Below, piece after piece: positions 45,320 to 57,080 of a stretch of 64,000 bases of DNA. A program made the position numbers and the translations under genes. This DNA is from Diorhabda sublineata. Taxonomy: Eukaryota > Arthropoda > Insecta > Coleoptera > Chrysomelidae. The notes below the pieces were generated by a model. The model was not told the DNA's origin. It made no database searches and worked only from the letters and a program-made list of their open reading frames with translations. The stretch covers positions 1,819,209 to 1,883,208 of the forward strand of contig NC_079476.1 in the NCBI RefSeq assembly GCF_026230105.1. Reading direction: 5' to 3'. Within the stretch, counting starts at the first letter, position 1. Every line of letters begins with the position of its first letter.

Positions 45320-45900
45320 TCCCAGAAGCTTGAACATCAATAAAACCACTTGCCCCGATGAAATACCACCAATTTTATTATAGAATTGCGCAGCTGTAAT
45401 AACAAGTCAGCTATACAAATTCTTTTCCCTATCATATAGAAGAGGTTTCTCCCCTTTAGCTTCGTGATTTGCTTTGATTCAACACATACCTTATAAAGGG
45501 TAGTAGACAATTCCCATAGCTATCCATCCAATTGCTTTAGTTCCAGCTCTTGGTGAAATCATGGAGAAACTCGTTAACCAGCAAATCTCAACATATCTTT
45601 TGTATTCTAACATCTTCAGCGACCATCAATTCGGCGTAGATAAACTGGGGATCTCCTGATATGTGTATGGACTGAAGCTATAAAGAAATGTAGGGAATCA
45701 CAAGCAATCGTCCTGAAGTCGAAGGGTTTTAACAGACTTGAGCATGCTAACCTTCTAAAGAAATTAAGATCAATTATCGACTGGCTTAGTAGCTTCCTCA
45801 ATGACTGATTTACCCAGATCGCTATCGATAGATATGTCTTAGAAAGGTTTTAGAATCTTGTCACTGACTGTTAGAGGTGCTTCTTCGGGATAAAATATTA
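45320..45900 (+). pseudogene. Decayed LINE reverse transcriptase, N-terminal half
   Basis: Plus-strand frames give SINKTTCPDEIPPILL (about 45338-45385, normally KA.GPDGIP..LLK), NCAAVITSQLYKFFSLSYRR (45385-45445) and LGEIMEKLVNQQISTYLLYS (about 45550-45610). Then come FSDHQFGV (the S..QYGFR block), TEAIKKCRESQAIVL, ANLLKKLRSIIDWLSSFLND (45749-45806) and DRYVLERF. This is the fingers-to-palm order of a Jockey-like RT, upstream of the catalytic YADD. The KAFD block is changed to KGFN. Many stops and shifts show decay. Confidence 0.88.
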
Positions 45901-47419
45901 ACTTCGCAGTACTTCGCGGTTATTCATTTGAAGAAAATCACTGATACAATGATCAAGAGATCTAAAAACAGTTGAGTATGGTACCGTCGAAGTTTGGTTT
46001 GCTTTGTCCTCTTTGGACAGATCATGGGAGGCAGCAAGTGAGTCCTCTTGAATATTCAACCAAGATCGGTTGAGGGTTTCTCGTTCTTCTGCAATTAGCG
46101 TGTCGATATCTAGTGCTGTTGGTTTGCCAGACGAAAATACAGGGTCTAGTATTTATAAACATCTAATGCACTCTGGTTTTTGGTCACAATTGATGCATTG
46201 CCACCATTGCGAAGCTCATAAAGCTCATAATACCGAATATGCTCTTTTAGGATTCATTTACTTAGACGTGGACAAGTCACAACAACCGCAAAATGTCTTT
46301 GACATGCCCTCTAAGTATGTAATGAGCTAACAAATTACATAAATACACAAAGCCATTCGTAATATATAAATATACTTTGATTTCCACGAATAAGTAACTA
46401 AAACAATGTTATTTATTTTATAGAAACTATTTGGAGCCGTTGAGGTGGCAATTTTATCTGAAAATAGTTTTTTGTTCTTCTCGTATATTATTACTTCAAA
46501 GATGAGTTTGATGAATGATTATTTCAACGAAAACAAGATTATTAAAATTCAGACGTTCATTTTTATTGATAGAAAATATTTTCCACGGTGTTTCTAGCCA
46601 CTTAAGAACAAAATTCTTCACTGCATGTTTGTACGAATGAGAGTTTCCAAGCAATTTGCACGTTCATCTGGCCATCCTGTACAATTTTCTCATTTTTCCG
46701 AACAAGAGGTTTCGAAAGGATGAAAAGAACTTGGAGTCGTAGAAAAATGAGATGTTCTTTTTGAAACTTCTTTTTGCGGTACTTCAGGTATTTTATGCAC
46801 ATACTTCTAACACTGTAAGAAACGTACAATGACACTCATTAAAGTTAAATAGCGTAATTTGAAGTGCACTTAAATCCTTCAAAGCGGGAATAAAGCTCTC
46901 AAAATAGTAGGCATCAGCTGTTTTGCATTACATTATACTGGAAAACGAACAATAAATGGAAGAGTGAAAGTCTCGAAGAAAGCTCAAACAAACGAGATCC
47001 GAATAAATATGGATGCCTTTCCTTGCCTCTTATGCTTTTTCGGTGAACAGGAAAATCTTTACAGATGTTTCAGGACTCGGAGAGCGTACAGGCTTTACAA
47101 AAAGGACTTCGCACCTGTTAGAAAATTTACATTTTAAATGTTACACTCTAAAAAGCTTTTAATTCAATTTAGGAACTTAAAAAGACGAGCAGTGAAACAT
47201 ACAAGTCTCAAATATATGATACAATTTGATATTAGGAAAATTTCGAAAATCAAATCGTTACACGACGGTCGCTACTTGAGTTTTCATGGATATGTCAAAT
47301 CTGACATTATCTTCATAAAATTAGACATTTTTAATGGTAAAAGTATTTGTTACATAAGTGCCATTTGAGTTGTTTACAGATATTTGAGACAATCAATTTC
47401 GTCAAATTATTTTCTATGA
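45901..47419. other. No gene recognised
   Basis: An 86-codon plus frame at 46070-46330 (VSISSAVGLPDENTGSSIYK, HCHHCEAHKAHN) has mixed composition and several His/Cys but is not recognised. The remainder is AT-rich without features. Confidence 0.4.
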
Positions 47420-48245
47420 CTTTCGACGTGGATTAAACCAACAGCAGAGTGCCCATCAACTCTCTTCGTTTTTTGGTGATAATGCATCATCCTCAACCAC
47501 CGTGTTTCGCTGGTTTTCCGAATTCAGTCATGGTCGAACTTCGCTATAGGATGAATTCCTGCTCAGTACAACAGGAGCCGCAGCTTCCGACATTTGGTAG
47601 ACAAAGAAGCCGTGGGATTATGCTTGAACACCTCTAAGGCCGTATCCTCCCTAGTCAAAGGTGGCAACGATATATCTTGGAGTTCCGAGAGTCGAAAAGC
47701 TGAAAACTTTGTTGCAGTCATCGCACGAGCCCTATATCTATTCAAAGATGATTTGTTGGAGGTGGCATCAATGTTTGTTATGTACGACGGGATCTTTTAA
47801 TAGACACTTATGGGTAAGACAATCATTTCGATGTTTGCACTCGGAATTTTCTGTAAACGGAATCGGTTCCACTCCCATATATTCAATATTGCATGAACAT
47901 TTGGCTGTCAAAAGGATTTATTCGCGGTGAATACAGTATAATTTGACAATCGCTCAAAAAAAGATCGTGTCTATTGGTGTAAAGAAAAAGTTAAATCGCA
48001 TGGTTAAATCATGCATTTATGCACATGAATCCGAAACTAAACAACAATTGACTGTATGGGTCTTTCAATACGACCTAATGATTTTTATTTTTCCAGAAAA
48101 TCACAAATAAATTTCGAGTTCGACGTTTTTCTACACCCAAAGAAGCTGAATTATTTTCTATATGCATTCAAAGATTTCTCCACGACTATATTTGGAAACG
48201 AATTTTAATATTAATACCTCTCTGAACGCGCCACGAGATCATCGA
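47420..48245 (+). pseudogene. mariner transposase, internally deleted and frame-broken
   Basis: In order on the plus strand: YDFRRGLNQQQSAHQLSSFF then GDNASSSTTVFRWFSEFSHG and RTSL (47418-47550, first DNA-binding unit). Then IYSILHEHLAVKRIYSR (47880-47930, end of the second unit), and TIAQKKIVSIGVKKKLNRMV, KSCIYAHESETKQQLTVWVF (to about 48070, the block around the first catalytic residue, normally DESWIYAY.P). Last comes RRFSTPKEAELFSICIQRFL (about 48123-48185, near the C-terminus). The DNAP and SPDLAP catalytic blocks are deleted. It resembles the SETMAR-related mariner branch seen in many insects. Confidence 0.88.
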
Positions 48246-50281
48246 TTATGAACTGTATTGGGATGATTTACTGGAAATAATATTTCGACCATATGGACCC
48301 CACTTTGTTTTCATCATGTCAGCATTCTTAGTTATTCATTAAAAAATATTTTCCTATGATATATTTTGGTTTCTGTTACCTGATATCAACACGAAGAGCT
48401 ACAACCGATCAGATTGAAAAAACATCATACTTCATGAAATGTAAACATTGGTCTCAAAAGTGTTAAGCGTTAGTATTCATTCTTTTGGTGGATTTATTAG
48501 GGTTCTCGGATTAAAATTACGTCGCCACCAATTATTTACTGATTGTGACAAACTTCAATTCGATTCAAGAAAATAAACAAACAAAAAGGCTTCATCTATA
48601 AAAATAATAACAACACGATGTAAACATTCTATAAGAACTATACGAAGGATGCCGCTCTATAATTGTACCCGGCGCGTCCACCAATCTTAGTGTCAACAAT
48701 TCAAGGGTTCAAGGGGACTGTTCTTTTCAATAGACGAGTTTGTGTTAATACATTTTTGTGATTTTAATTCTTTAAAAGTGAACAAAACTCTCATTTTTTC
48801 AATAAAAAGTATCATAACATATTATTTTAGGAAATAATATGTTACATGACTAAGTCCTGTATTTTCATCAAGGGTTTGCCAGGAGTAGTTGGGATGCTGA
48901 GGACCAGCACCTTATAGGTGGTCGTCCAGGATGTCGAGTTGTGTCTGGTTTCTTTTCCTTTGCAATTTTTGCTAACCGTTCATTTGATAGATATGATATT
49001 TGTTAATAATAAATCTGGTCTTGCTTCGTTAATTACTAGATATGAGGCGGAAGTATAAAGTAATTTGTCACTCACTTAGTCTAACAAAGAAAAATAAATG
49101 AAATTAGTTGTGTGAAACAAGTTAGTTAGCCAACGAATTCGGGATTTCAACAGTTGGTCATGTATTGAACAAAATTCCCACTAACTTGAAAAACGTAACA
49201 AAGTTTTCATTACAATGACTTTTCCAAGAAAAAGTTTTAACGGTTTTCATGTTTCTGTTAGCAAACATGTAATAGACTTATCGATCTACTATATAAAAAG
49301 AACATAAAACGGAATTTCTGGGAAAGGTTAACGTCGGAAATAACGTATACGGAGCACAACGAGGAGTAAGAGGTAACTCAAAATTGATGAAATATACTCT
49401 GAAACTTATTTTTTTTATTTAAATTCTCTCAATCCTTGAAATAATTAGAAATAAAAAATCAATTAACATCAATAACTAGACTTTTATTCTCATTTTTGAA
49501 TGCTAACAGTAATAGTGCAGCTTCTGTTATCACAAACATTTATTGTAGGAATTACTGGATGTATTTCACGCCCTTGATTCATTTTTTTCGCTTTCGACGG
49601 ATTCTTTCACATATTTTTCACCCACTGATGAACTCTTCTATCCCATCAATCAATACGAACCTTTAACTGAGTACCGGTATTCTCTATATCGTCTATTTCT
49701 AAATAATGAATGTTTTCCCTTCGACGACCTTTTAGTATTATTTTGATTTTCATTTTAAACCGAAAACAGTATGAAAAAAATATATTACGATATACGTACG
49801 TGAAGCTATTATTTCGGTACTCGATTAGATATTCTTGAATCGGCTCTACATCTATGTAGTACTAAATCACTTCCTGGATTTATAACTTGAATAACTATTG
49901 AATAACAAGATGCAAATATATCTCCGAAGAAAAAAACGACGAAGAGATCAAAGGAATTTATAAAATAATATGAAATAATGAAAAAGCACCAAGTTTGAAA
50001 ATATACCAAATGTATTGTTGAAATATTAGGAACACCGACTAATGGTGAAGATTATTCAGCTCTTGAAGAAAATATTAACAACCAAACGAATTCCCAGTGA
50101 TTATGATAAATCATGCAAGGATACAGGAAATCAGAGAAACTTCTTATAAAGATTTTCGGTGCTAGTATTAATTTATCAAGAACTTCTGAAATTCATTAGA
50201 ATGCGTTCATGGCACTTTTTTAATCAGTTGCAGTAGCGAAATGTTGAAAATCTTGCGCCAGATTCTAGGGATGGTACTTTC
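48246..50281. other. No recognisable feature
   Basis: AT-rich DNA between two elements; no ORF, RNA gene or tandem repeat was seen. Confidence 0.55.
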
Positions 50282-52913
50282 GTCTAGACCAGGGGTCTCC
50301 AAGCTACGGCCCGAGGGCCACATCCGGCCCGCGGACAGATTTTGTCCGGCCCGCGGAGAGCTAGCATACTTGAAAATCCCTTTTTATGTTGAATAATTAT
50401 TATTATGACATCTACATTGATATGGTCATGGGCTAACTACTCATAACATTGTTGTAGGCTTATTGTTATTGTTTTTGTGATAAGTAGGATAAAGAAACAC
50501 AGAATTGTAATGACTAAAGACATGTATAATATGCAGAAAATTTAACTTCGGTATATAATAACTAACAAATTATTATTAAAATGAATCCAACTGACATTTT
50601 ATACATTTTAAATGAAAACATAATTTAAAACAAACATAATGACATATGAAATACTAATGAGATTTATGTAATTGAGATTTTCCACTGACAATAGTATTTA
50701 ATTGTGGACTAATTTTACTAGTACCAATTATTAAACGAGATTCAAGATGCTCATCAGTTACTTTAGATCTGTAAACATTTTTTGTGTACTTCATTTTGGA
50801 GAAGGTCTTCTCACACAAATAAGTAGTACCATAAACAAAAAACAGCCCACGAGCAAATTATCAAATTGTGTTAGTGGAAGACTTATAAAATTCCAACAAA
50901 GATGAATTTTGATATTTGTTCTTAATTATATCACTGCACTGTAGATCAATCATTTCCATTTGAAGTTCCGGGGCTAAGGTTTCAATGTCAGTATCAAAAG
51001 GATTCTGAAAAATCTTATTTTGATTCGCAATGGCATCAAAGTCCGAGAAACGAGTATCAAAATTTATTTTCAAACCACTCAAAGTTTCGATTGCAAAATC
51101 GATAGGAAACTTAGTCTCAGTGGTGTGGCTGAATATTTCACATGTTTTACATTTACTTCGAAGTTATGATTGAAACAGTATCAATTTCTTTCGGAATGAT
51201 TTGATATTAGTGTATAAATCAGGAAGATGCTGGTTTTCTCCTTGCAATCTCAAATTTAGTTCGTTCACATGTTTTGCCAAATCAACATAGAAAGCTAACT
51301 TCCACAGCCATGAGTTGTTTTGTAATTCAGTAAGAGGGCGATGCTTTTCATTCAAAAAAATTTCTATCACTGCTCGAAATTCAAAAAAGCGCTGAAGGAC
51401 TTTTCCACAACTAACCCAACTTACGGCAGTATGATAAAGTAAGTCATTTTCTCCAATCTCCTCAATAAATTGTCGGAATTGTCGGTAATTCAGTCCAAAA
51501 GATCTGATAGAATTAACAGTTGATATGACTGGTTTAAGAACTTCAGACATATCCAAACATTTTCCGCACAAAGACTGTTGATGAATGATACAATGTAAGA
51601 CTAATGGTTTTGGACCACCGTCATTTTCTACAGCCTTTGAAACAAGAGCGATCACTCCTTTATCTTTCCCACTCATGTTTCTGCCTCCATCAGTTGTAAT
51701 ACATTTCAAGTTTTTCCATCGAAGGTTCTTTTGATCAATAGCCATTTCAACTCTTATAAAAATATCTGTACCAGTAGTTGTGCCATGAATACTATACATA
51801 TCAAGAAGTTCTTCATGCACTTTTATCTACTCCTCGAATATAAATCAACACCTGAGCAGTATCTGAAACATCCGTTGACCCATCCAAGGCAAAAGAAAAC
51901 CACTCGACATGTCCATTTTTGTCAAACAGTTTTCTACCCTCGAGCAACAGTGTTTGCCGACATACTGACAGTTTTTAATAAATTTCTCCATCGATGAATG
52001 GTTTTCCACGTTTTGCAATTTCGAGAGCCACACGAAAGCTGGCACGAGTTGCAGCCTCTTGTTCAGTTTTGAGTTTTGTAAATGAGGATTGCTGCGATTT
52101 CAATCCGCGCTTCGAATTTTTCTGTCTGCAAACTTCCTGTATATTTTGAGTAATTTCGAAAATGTTTTGTTTCCTAATGACGTTTAATGTTATATTCTTT
52201 GAGAATAGCTATGCTTTCATTGCAAACCAAACATAGCGCCTAGTTACTGGACTCAATTACGAAATACTGAATGTTCCACTGGTCTTTGAATTTCCTCATT
52301 CACTATCAATTTTTCGCTTCTTTTCCATACTACAAAATCACACACAAAAGCAACAATTTAAATCAAAATACTGTGACAAAGATGTCTTAAACTTAAACAC
52401 GCACAAACACGTTTTAAGGAGGTACGCACTATTTTATTTCACAACAGTGTCATAGGAACTGACTTGTGGTTGCGCCACTAGCCTTCTTATATATTCCAAT
52501 TACTGCCATCTAGAAGTGAGTGGAAGACACCAGAACTTTCTCGAACGAACAAGATTTTTCTGTACGTGCTATTAGCGCCATCTGTTAGCGATAGAAGGTA
52601 CTACCTATTTCCGCTTGTGTCCACCAGATGTCATGTCACGTTATTACTCATGGTTCGTACTCTACGACTAATCTCGAAATTACAGATAATGACAAGAAAA
52701 TTAATAATAGGCAGTGTTGCCCTTTTGCGGACTTTAGTCCGATTGGCAGCCTTTTTTAAACGTTGCGTAGTTTTTCGGACTTTTTTTTTCATCAGTGGAC
52801 TATTTCACTTTTTACAAGCGGCAACAATGATAATATGGTTTCGGCCCTCGAAGCTTACTGAAGTAATCAGTATGGCCCTGAGGCTGGAAAGTTTGGAGAC
52901 CCCTGGTCTAGAC
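50282..52913 (-). mobile_element. Complete hAT element with perfect target duplication
   Basis: The element spans 50290-52905 (2616 bp). The left end is CAGGGGTCTCCAAGCTACGG, followed by GCCCGAGGGCCACATCCGGCCC. The right end is AGTTTGGAGACCCCTG. The CAGGGGTCTCCAA / TTGGAGACCCCTG termini are those of Charlie-like hAT transposons. Both sides carry GTCTAGAC (50282-50289 and 52906-52913), an exact 8-bp target duplication as hAT insertion creates. The transposase lies on the minus strand and is broken. Perfect duplications and readable coding suggest a younger insertion than the mariner relics. Confidence 0.95.
50654..52328 (-). pseudogene. hAT transposase of the GTF2IRD2/ZBED5-like group, broken
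   Basis: ATG at 52328 opens MEKKRKIDSE and then a stop. Later frames give QNIQEVCRQKNSKRGLKSQQ, SSFTKLKTEQEAATRASFRV and ALEIAKRGKPFIDGE (52150-51995), and then FALDGSTDVSDTAQVLIYIR (51900-51840). The longest open part (51820-51167, 218 codons) has IHGTTTGTDIF, CITTDGGRNMSGKDKG, LHCIIHQQSLCGKCLDM and LNLRLQGENQHLPDLYTNIK. After a shift, 51082-50864 continues. 50820-50690 gives LCEKTFSKMKYTKNVYRSKV then TDEHLESRLII, the C-terminal hAT dimerisation region. The layout matches hAT transposases domesticated in vertebrates as GTF2IRD2 and ZBED5. The N-terminal BED finger is only partly readable. At least four disruptions make it inactive. Confidence 0.92.
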
Positions 52914-54076
52914 CTACTAAAATGGAGCAAAGCCGGTAAAGCTTCATTAGCACCGCAGTAAAAAGGTTAAAAACAGTATTGGGCTAAATTGTCAATTTGA
53001 TAAAAAAACACAAACATTCAAGAAGAATCAGGCAACCACATATACCTCAAATCTTGAGACGATTGAGCCATAATACATCTACTCAACAGTCAATCAATCA
53101 AAATGTGACACAATAAACACATCTTTCCATCATAATAATGTGGAGGCCAAAGATACAATGAGTTAAGTCGTTTGATTCCCTGGGGAAACGAATATTCTCA
53201 ATTCAAAATTGAAATGATAAATCAAGTGAATTGATTGAAGCTTACAACGTAATGTTCGATACGGCAATACTAAAATGACACAAGTTAGAAGGCCGACAGT
53301 TGCATCGAGTGTGAGTTTGAACTTGATTTGATATGCTGTGAATAGTCATTGTTTTTGTAATTTAGAACAACGATGTGCTTTGATGGTATACAAAACTGTT
53401 AACTATTAAAAATACTACCATAACATCATCGTTGTTGTCGCTAGAAATAGTTAAAAGAAATGTTGAAATTTAAGTATTTTATAAAAGGTGATTGGCAATG
53501 AGTTCAGGTAGAATCAACTACATTTGTAAAATAAGCAAGTTCAATGTTGAATTTGCGGTATTTTTGTGTAATCACTCAAGAGTAGTGAGAATTTAGAATT
53601 AAACGTGTGTGTTTGATTTGAGTAGAATCGAACCTACGCCCAATTTACATCACAATAAAACGAGGAATCTTACAAAACTTTAGCAGACCAGGCTGTTTCG
53701 GTGATTTGAGGCATTGTCAGAATGACGAGAATAATAAAAATTCCATTCATACCGCCGATTGAAAATCAGACTGATAAATGAAAAAGTGAAATTTGAGTGT
53801 ACTGTCAAATTAATGAGGTTTTGAGGTAAATTGGACGTCATTTTGGAATATTCAAATGACTATCTGATATCAGTAAACGAGTTGCAATACTACGATGAAG
53901 AACTGAAGAGCTCTAACTAGCTTCTAAATGAAATAACATTCAACTAGTTACTTTGATAACTTGAGTAATTAGACGCATAGTTTGATAAAAGATCTAGGAA
54001 TAATTGGAAACGACATACATTCTTCCAGCAATTGAAAGGAAACTGATTGGAAACATCTACAGTTTAAGACACAATA
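52914..54076. other. No recognisable feature
   Basis: AT-rich DNA without ORFs of note between the hAT and the Tc1-like element. Confidence 0.5.
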
Positions 54077-55252
54077 GAAAAAATAAGGGCGTGGGGACAG
54101 TACAAATTTTTGGTTTCGATTTAATAATTTTCACAAGACTTCATGAAACAATGGATATTATACTATAATTACACATTTGATACAATTAGAATAGCACCCA
54201 GTCGGTTCGTTTTCCTAATTTTTGTTTTTGAATGTTGCTTCAAATTATGAAATACTGATACTGGCTTTTGCTGGAGTTTGATCCAAGTTTTTTTTTCATT
54301 TCGGCAAAAACGTTCAATTGTCCAAATTGAGGTGAATTAAGAACATTTTTGGTCTCTAGAAAAACAGAATATCCAAGCCTGAAACAAATCCCGAAGCGTC
54401 TTTTGTATAATAATAAATTGTCATATTTGGCAAAATATCTTTACGAACTGCTTCATTCTAGATCTTAACACACTCTTTTTCATAAATTTTGGTGGTTACA
54501 GATTTTTCAGAAGAGCAAATGTATGCTGATGAGCATCCACCAAAAGATATCGCTAATCATATCACCGCTCTCGAGTTGAAGTTTCTGTGTCTTTCAAAAT
54601 ACACTTCTGAATTCTCTTCCTCGCTTTTTAGACAATATTAATTGTTATTATTCGCCTTTTCGATACGATTCATCGTCGATAGTAATTCCCAAACCTTCAG
54701 CGAGCGAATACTTACTGTGACTGAGACTTCTAAGTTTTGATTTTTGTTCCATATTTTGTTGCTTCTGAGAATATTCGGGTGTCGATTTCCTTCATTTTTG
54801 AACAACATTCTATTTATTTAGAATGTTGATCACATATTTCTGATCGATTTTATGACCAATTTTCGCAAACCAACTCCCAGTTTTCCGTGAGCCGCTCTAA
54901 TCAACGCTTTTATTTTTTTTTTTGACATTTTTTTGCTTTTCTGCCTGATCATTTTATCGAGCCGTCTAAACACATCTACAGATATCATAAAATGTTTGTT
55001 CGGCTTTTCTCATTATTACAAAGTGATTAAACGTAAGCGATTTCGTCCAATCTTGATTTTGTTCATCAAATTCGACAATTATCGTTCGTTTCTTTTAGAT
55101 TTTCCATACTTGAAACTAAACTTATAACAGAGACGTGATGTTTTTACTTGCGATATTTGGCAACTGTCAAATTACGAGAAACAAACAACAAATAGTTGCT
55201 AACCCATCAAAAAATGTATAGGGTTTTTCGCCCCCACACCCTTATTTTTCAA
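54077..55252 (-). mobile_element. Tc1/mariner-superfamily element with both inverted repeats, decayed transposase
   Basis: The left end AAAAATAAGGGCGTGGGGAC (from about 54079) and right end CGCCCCCACACCCTTATTTT (to about 55249) are inverted copies of about 20 bp with a few mismatches, giving a 1.17-kb element. The minus strand encodes transposase remains. Near 54890-54830 is KTGSWFAKIGHKIDQKYVIN (DNA-binding end). At 54770-54650 is YSQKQQNMEQKSKLR followed by ITIDDESY, the first catalytic Asp block (normally IDDESYF). At 54530-54470 is SAYICSSEKSVTTKIYEKEC, the strand before the second block. Later blocks are unreadable. The size and motifs fit the Tc1/mariner branch carrying FWPDLASSHY in intact relatives. 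Dead by stops and shifts. Confidence 0.78.
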
Positions 55253-55879
55253 AAATGTGGTCACAAATTATCCTGTACTTTTCTCTATTAAGATATTGTA
55301 GTCAATTAAATTGACACCAATTCTGTATACATTTATTCAGTAAGCGCTTTTGAGGATTGCGAAGAACTGTAGACGATCGTGTTTTAACCAACAACGTGAC
55401 GGTGTTGATGGTTTTGAAACATGACAGGAAGTCATAAATACTAGCGCAATTTCGGAAGTAATTAGTAAATCACAGCGATCGACCGTAATTAGCAGTAATC
55501 ATTTATCGATTGCCGCAGTGGTCCGACGATGCCATTACTAATCATTTATGTAATTATAGAGGGTTTATAATAAAATTGAGTGGCATCGGGAGGTTAGAGG
55601 TATGGACTGAATAAGTGGATTTGATTCATATATGAAGATTATTCTAATTGACAAATAAATATTGAGAAAATAAAGTGATTAAAATATGAATTCATGAAAA
55701 TAGAATATTCTCAAGTTCATCGCGAATTATATTTCCTTTGTTAACTGTAGGGTATTCGTTGCTTATTTTAGTAGTCTTACAATTGGTTTATCACCATTGA
55801 TTTGTTATCTACATAATCTGGTCAAACTTATTCTTCTTACGTGTCTACGTGTTCAGTCCATCTCTTCTTCCTTAACTTC
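55253..55879. other. No recognisable feature
   Basis: AT-rich DNA between two elements. Confidence 0.5.
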
Positions 55880-56520
55880 TTTTTCAACTAGCTTTAGTGA
55901 TGTATATTACTCGCGTATACTGTCTCGTAATTGCCACACGCAGGCTTTTTAGGTCCTTAGCTTGGAAGTCATTCCCTTCCACTCTTTCCTATTTATTACA
56001 TTTGTTTTTCAGTTCATTCTCTCGCTTAAATCTTCCATCACTACTATGTAACATGTTTTTCTCGATCTTTCTTTTCTCGTTCCTTCTTGTTCTATATCAA
56101 TAACCAAATTATTTCGGTTATTTCTGTTTCTCCAAATGAATACCGTTTTTCGTTGTTTGTCCTCACTTCTTACCTCGCTTTTACTCCCTAGTATTCTAAG
56201 TATTTTCATATATTTAACTTCTCTTTCCATGCTTTGTTAATCCACGTTTCTCTTTAGTAGCTCACTATTGGTCTTATTATTGTTTTGTACAGATATAGTT
56301 TAGCCTTTCTGGTGATTTTTTTGAAACTTATCATCACATCTAGTGATCCAAATTATTTACTTCCCGTTGTGATCGCTGCTTCCAGATTTTTTCCCGTTCA
56401 CGTCCTCCTTGATAACCACCCCAAGATTGTTCTAAGTATTTTCTTATTTCTTCATTCAGTTGCATTGAAAAAATTTTCATTGCGTCTTTTCTTCATGGTA
56501 TTGTCATTATTATGACTTTG
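55880..56520 (-). pseudogene. Decayed LINE reverse-transcriptase C-terminal region
   Basis: On the minus strand near 56310-56260 the sequence reads AKLYLYKTIIRPIVSY after a frame change, the conserved K..LYKT.I.PVV.YG.E.W block that follows the RT domain. Downstream come KILRILGSKSEVRSEDKQRK (56210-56140) and basic text corresponding to the C-terminal region. The conserved WLGHV.RM block is not clearly kept. Plus-strand frames over the same interval are shadows. The assignment rests mainly on one strong block. Confidence 0.6.
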
Positions 56521-56744
56521 ATTTATCTTTGGTTTGCCTTTATATTTTTGATTTATAAGCTTTTTTGGAATGTTGAGAACGTTTAAAATGCTGTACACCT
56601 GGTGTCTGTTCTTAGTATCGTGAGATTTCGGAAAATCAACGGAAACTGAGTAAATTGGCAGATAATCAAGAATATAAAATATCTCTTAAAACCATTTTTC
56701 TCTTATTCTATTCATTCATATATGAATGAAGAACATTATTTGAG

Positions 56745-57080
56745 CAGGATGTTTTGAAAGATGTATTCACATATCTATGGAAGAGTTTCGAAAGGAACAG
56801 TTCGATGTTCAAATATTCCTGGAAGCTGTAGGTTTAAATATATTTGATCTATGAAATGACCAAAGAAAAAAATAACTTAGCTAATTGAAAAACGTGTAGA
56901 GATGGTTTACATAAACATTTTGTGATGTTGAAAATTTATTTTATAGAAATTAAAGATATTTCTGGAGTTATTTAGAAATCTAGAATTCCTAATCAAAGAT
57001 CTAGCTAGTGGTGCAGCAACTCCACCAAAATTGAAAGTAACAACTTTCTAATGAAGATGGATTCCTATTTTGAAAGTATT
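56745..57080 (+). repeat. Diverged, longer relative of the 320-bp satellite monomer
   Basis: It runs parallel to the satellite unit (AGGATGTTTTGAAAGATGTA versus ACGATGTTCTGGAAGATAGA, then ATCTATGGAAGAG, GGAAGCTGTAGGTTTAAATA, AAAGATATTTCTGG, AATTCCTAATCAAAGA, GCAACTCCACCAAAATTGAA). It carries about 34 extra bases after ATCTATGGAAGAG and an extra stretch of about 70 bases in the middle, and lacks the segment encoding the second half. From ATG at 56777 it reads MEEFRKEQFDVQIFLEAVGL then NIFDL and a stop. It is probably an older or ancestral form left at the array edge. Confidence 0.75.

Noticed and set aside
51731..51997. 88-codon plus-strand frame inside the hAT element
   Set aside because: It is antisense to the recognisable transposase.
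55897..56515. Plus-strand frames at 55897-56103 and 56285-56515
   Set aside because: They are antisense to the LINE remains on the minus strand and have the hydrophobic bias of such shadows.
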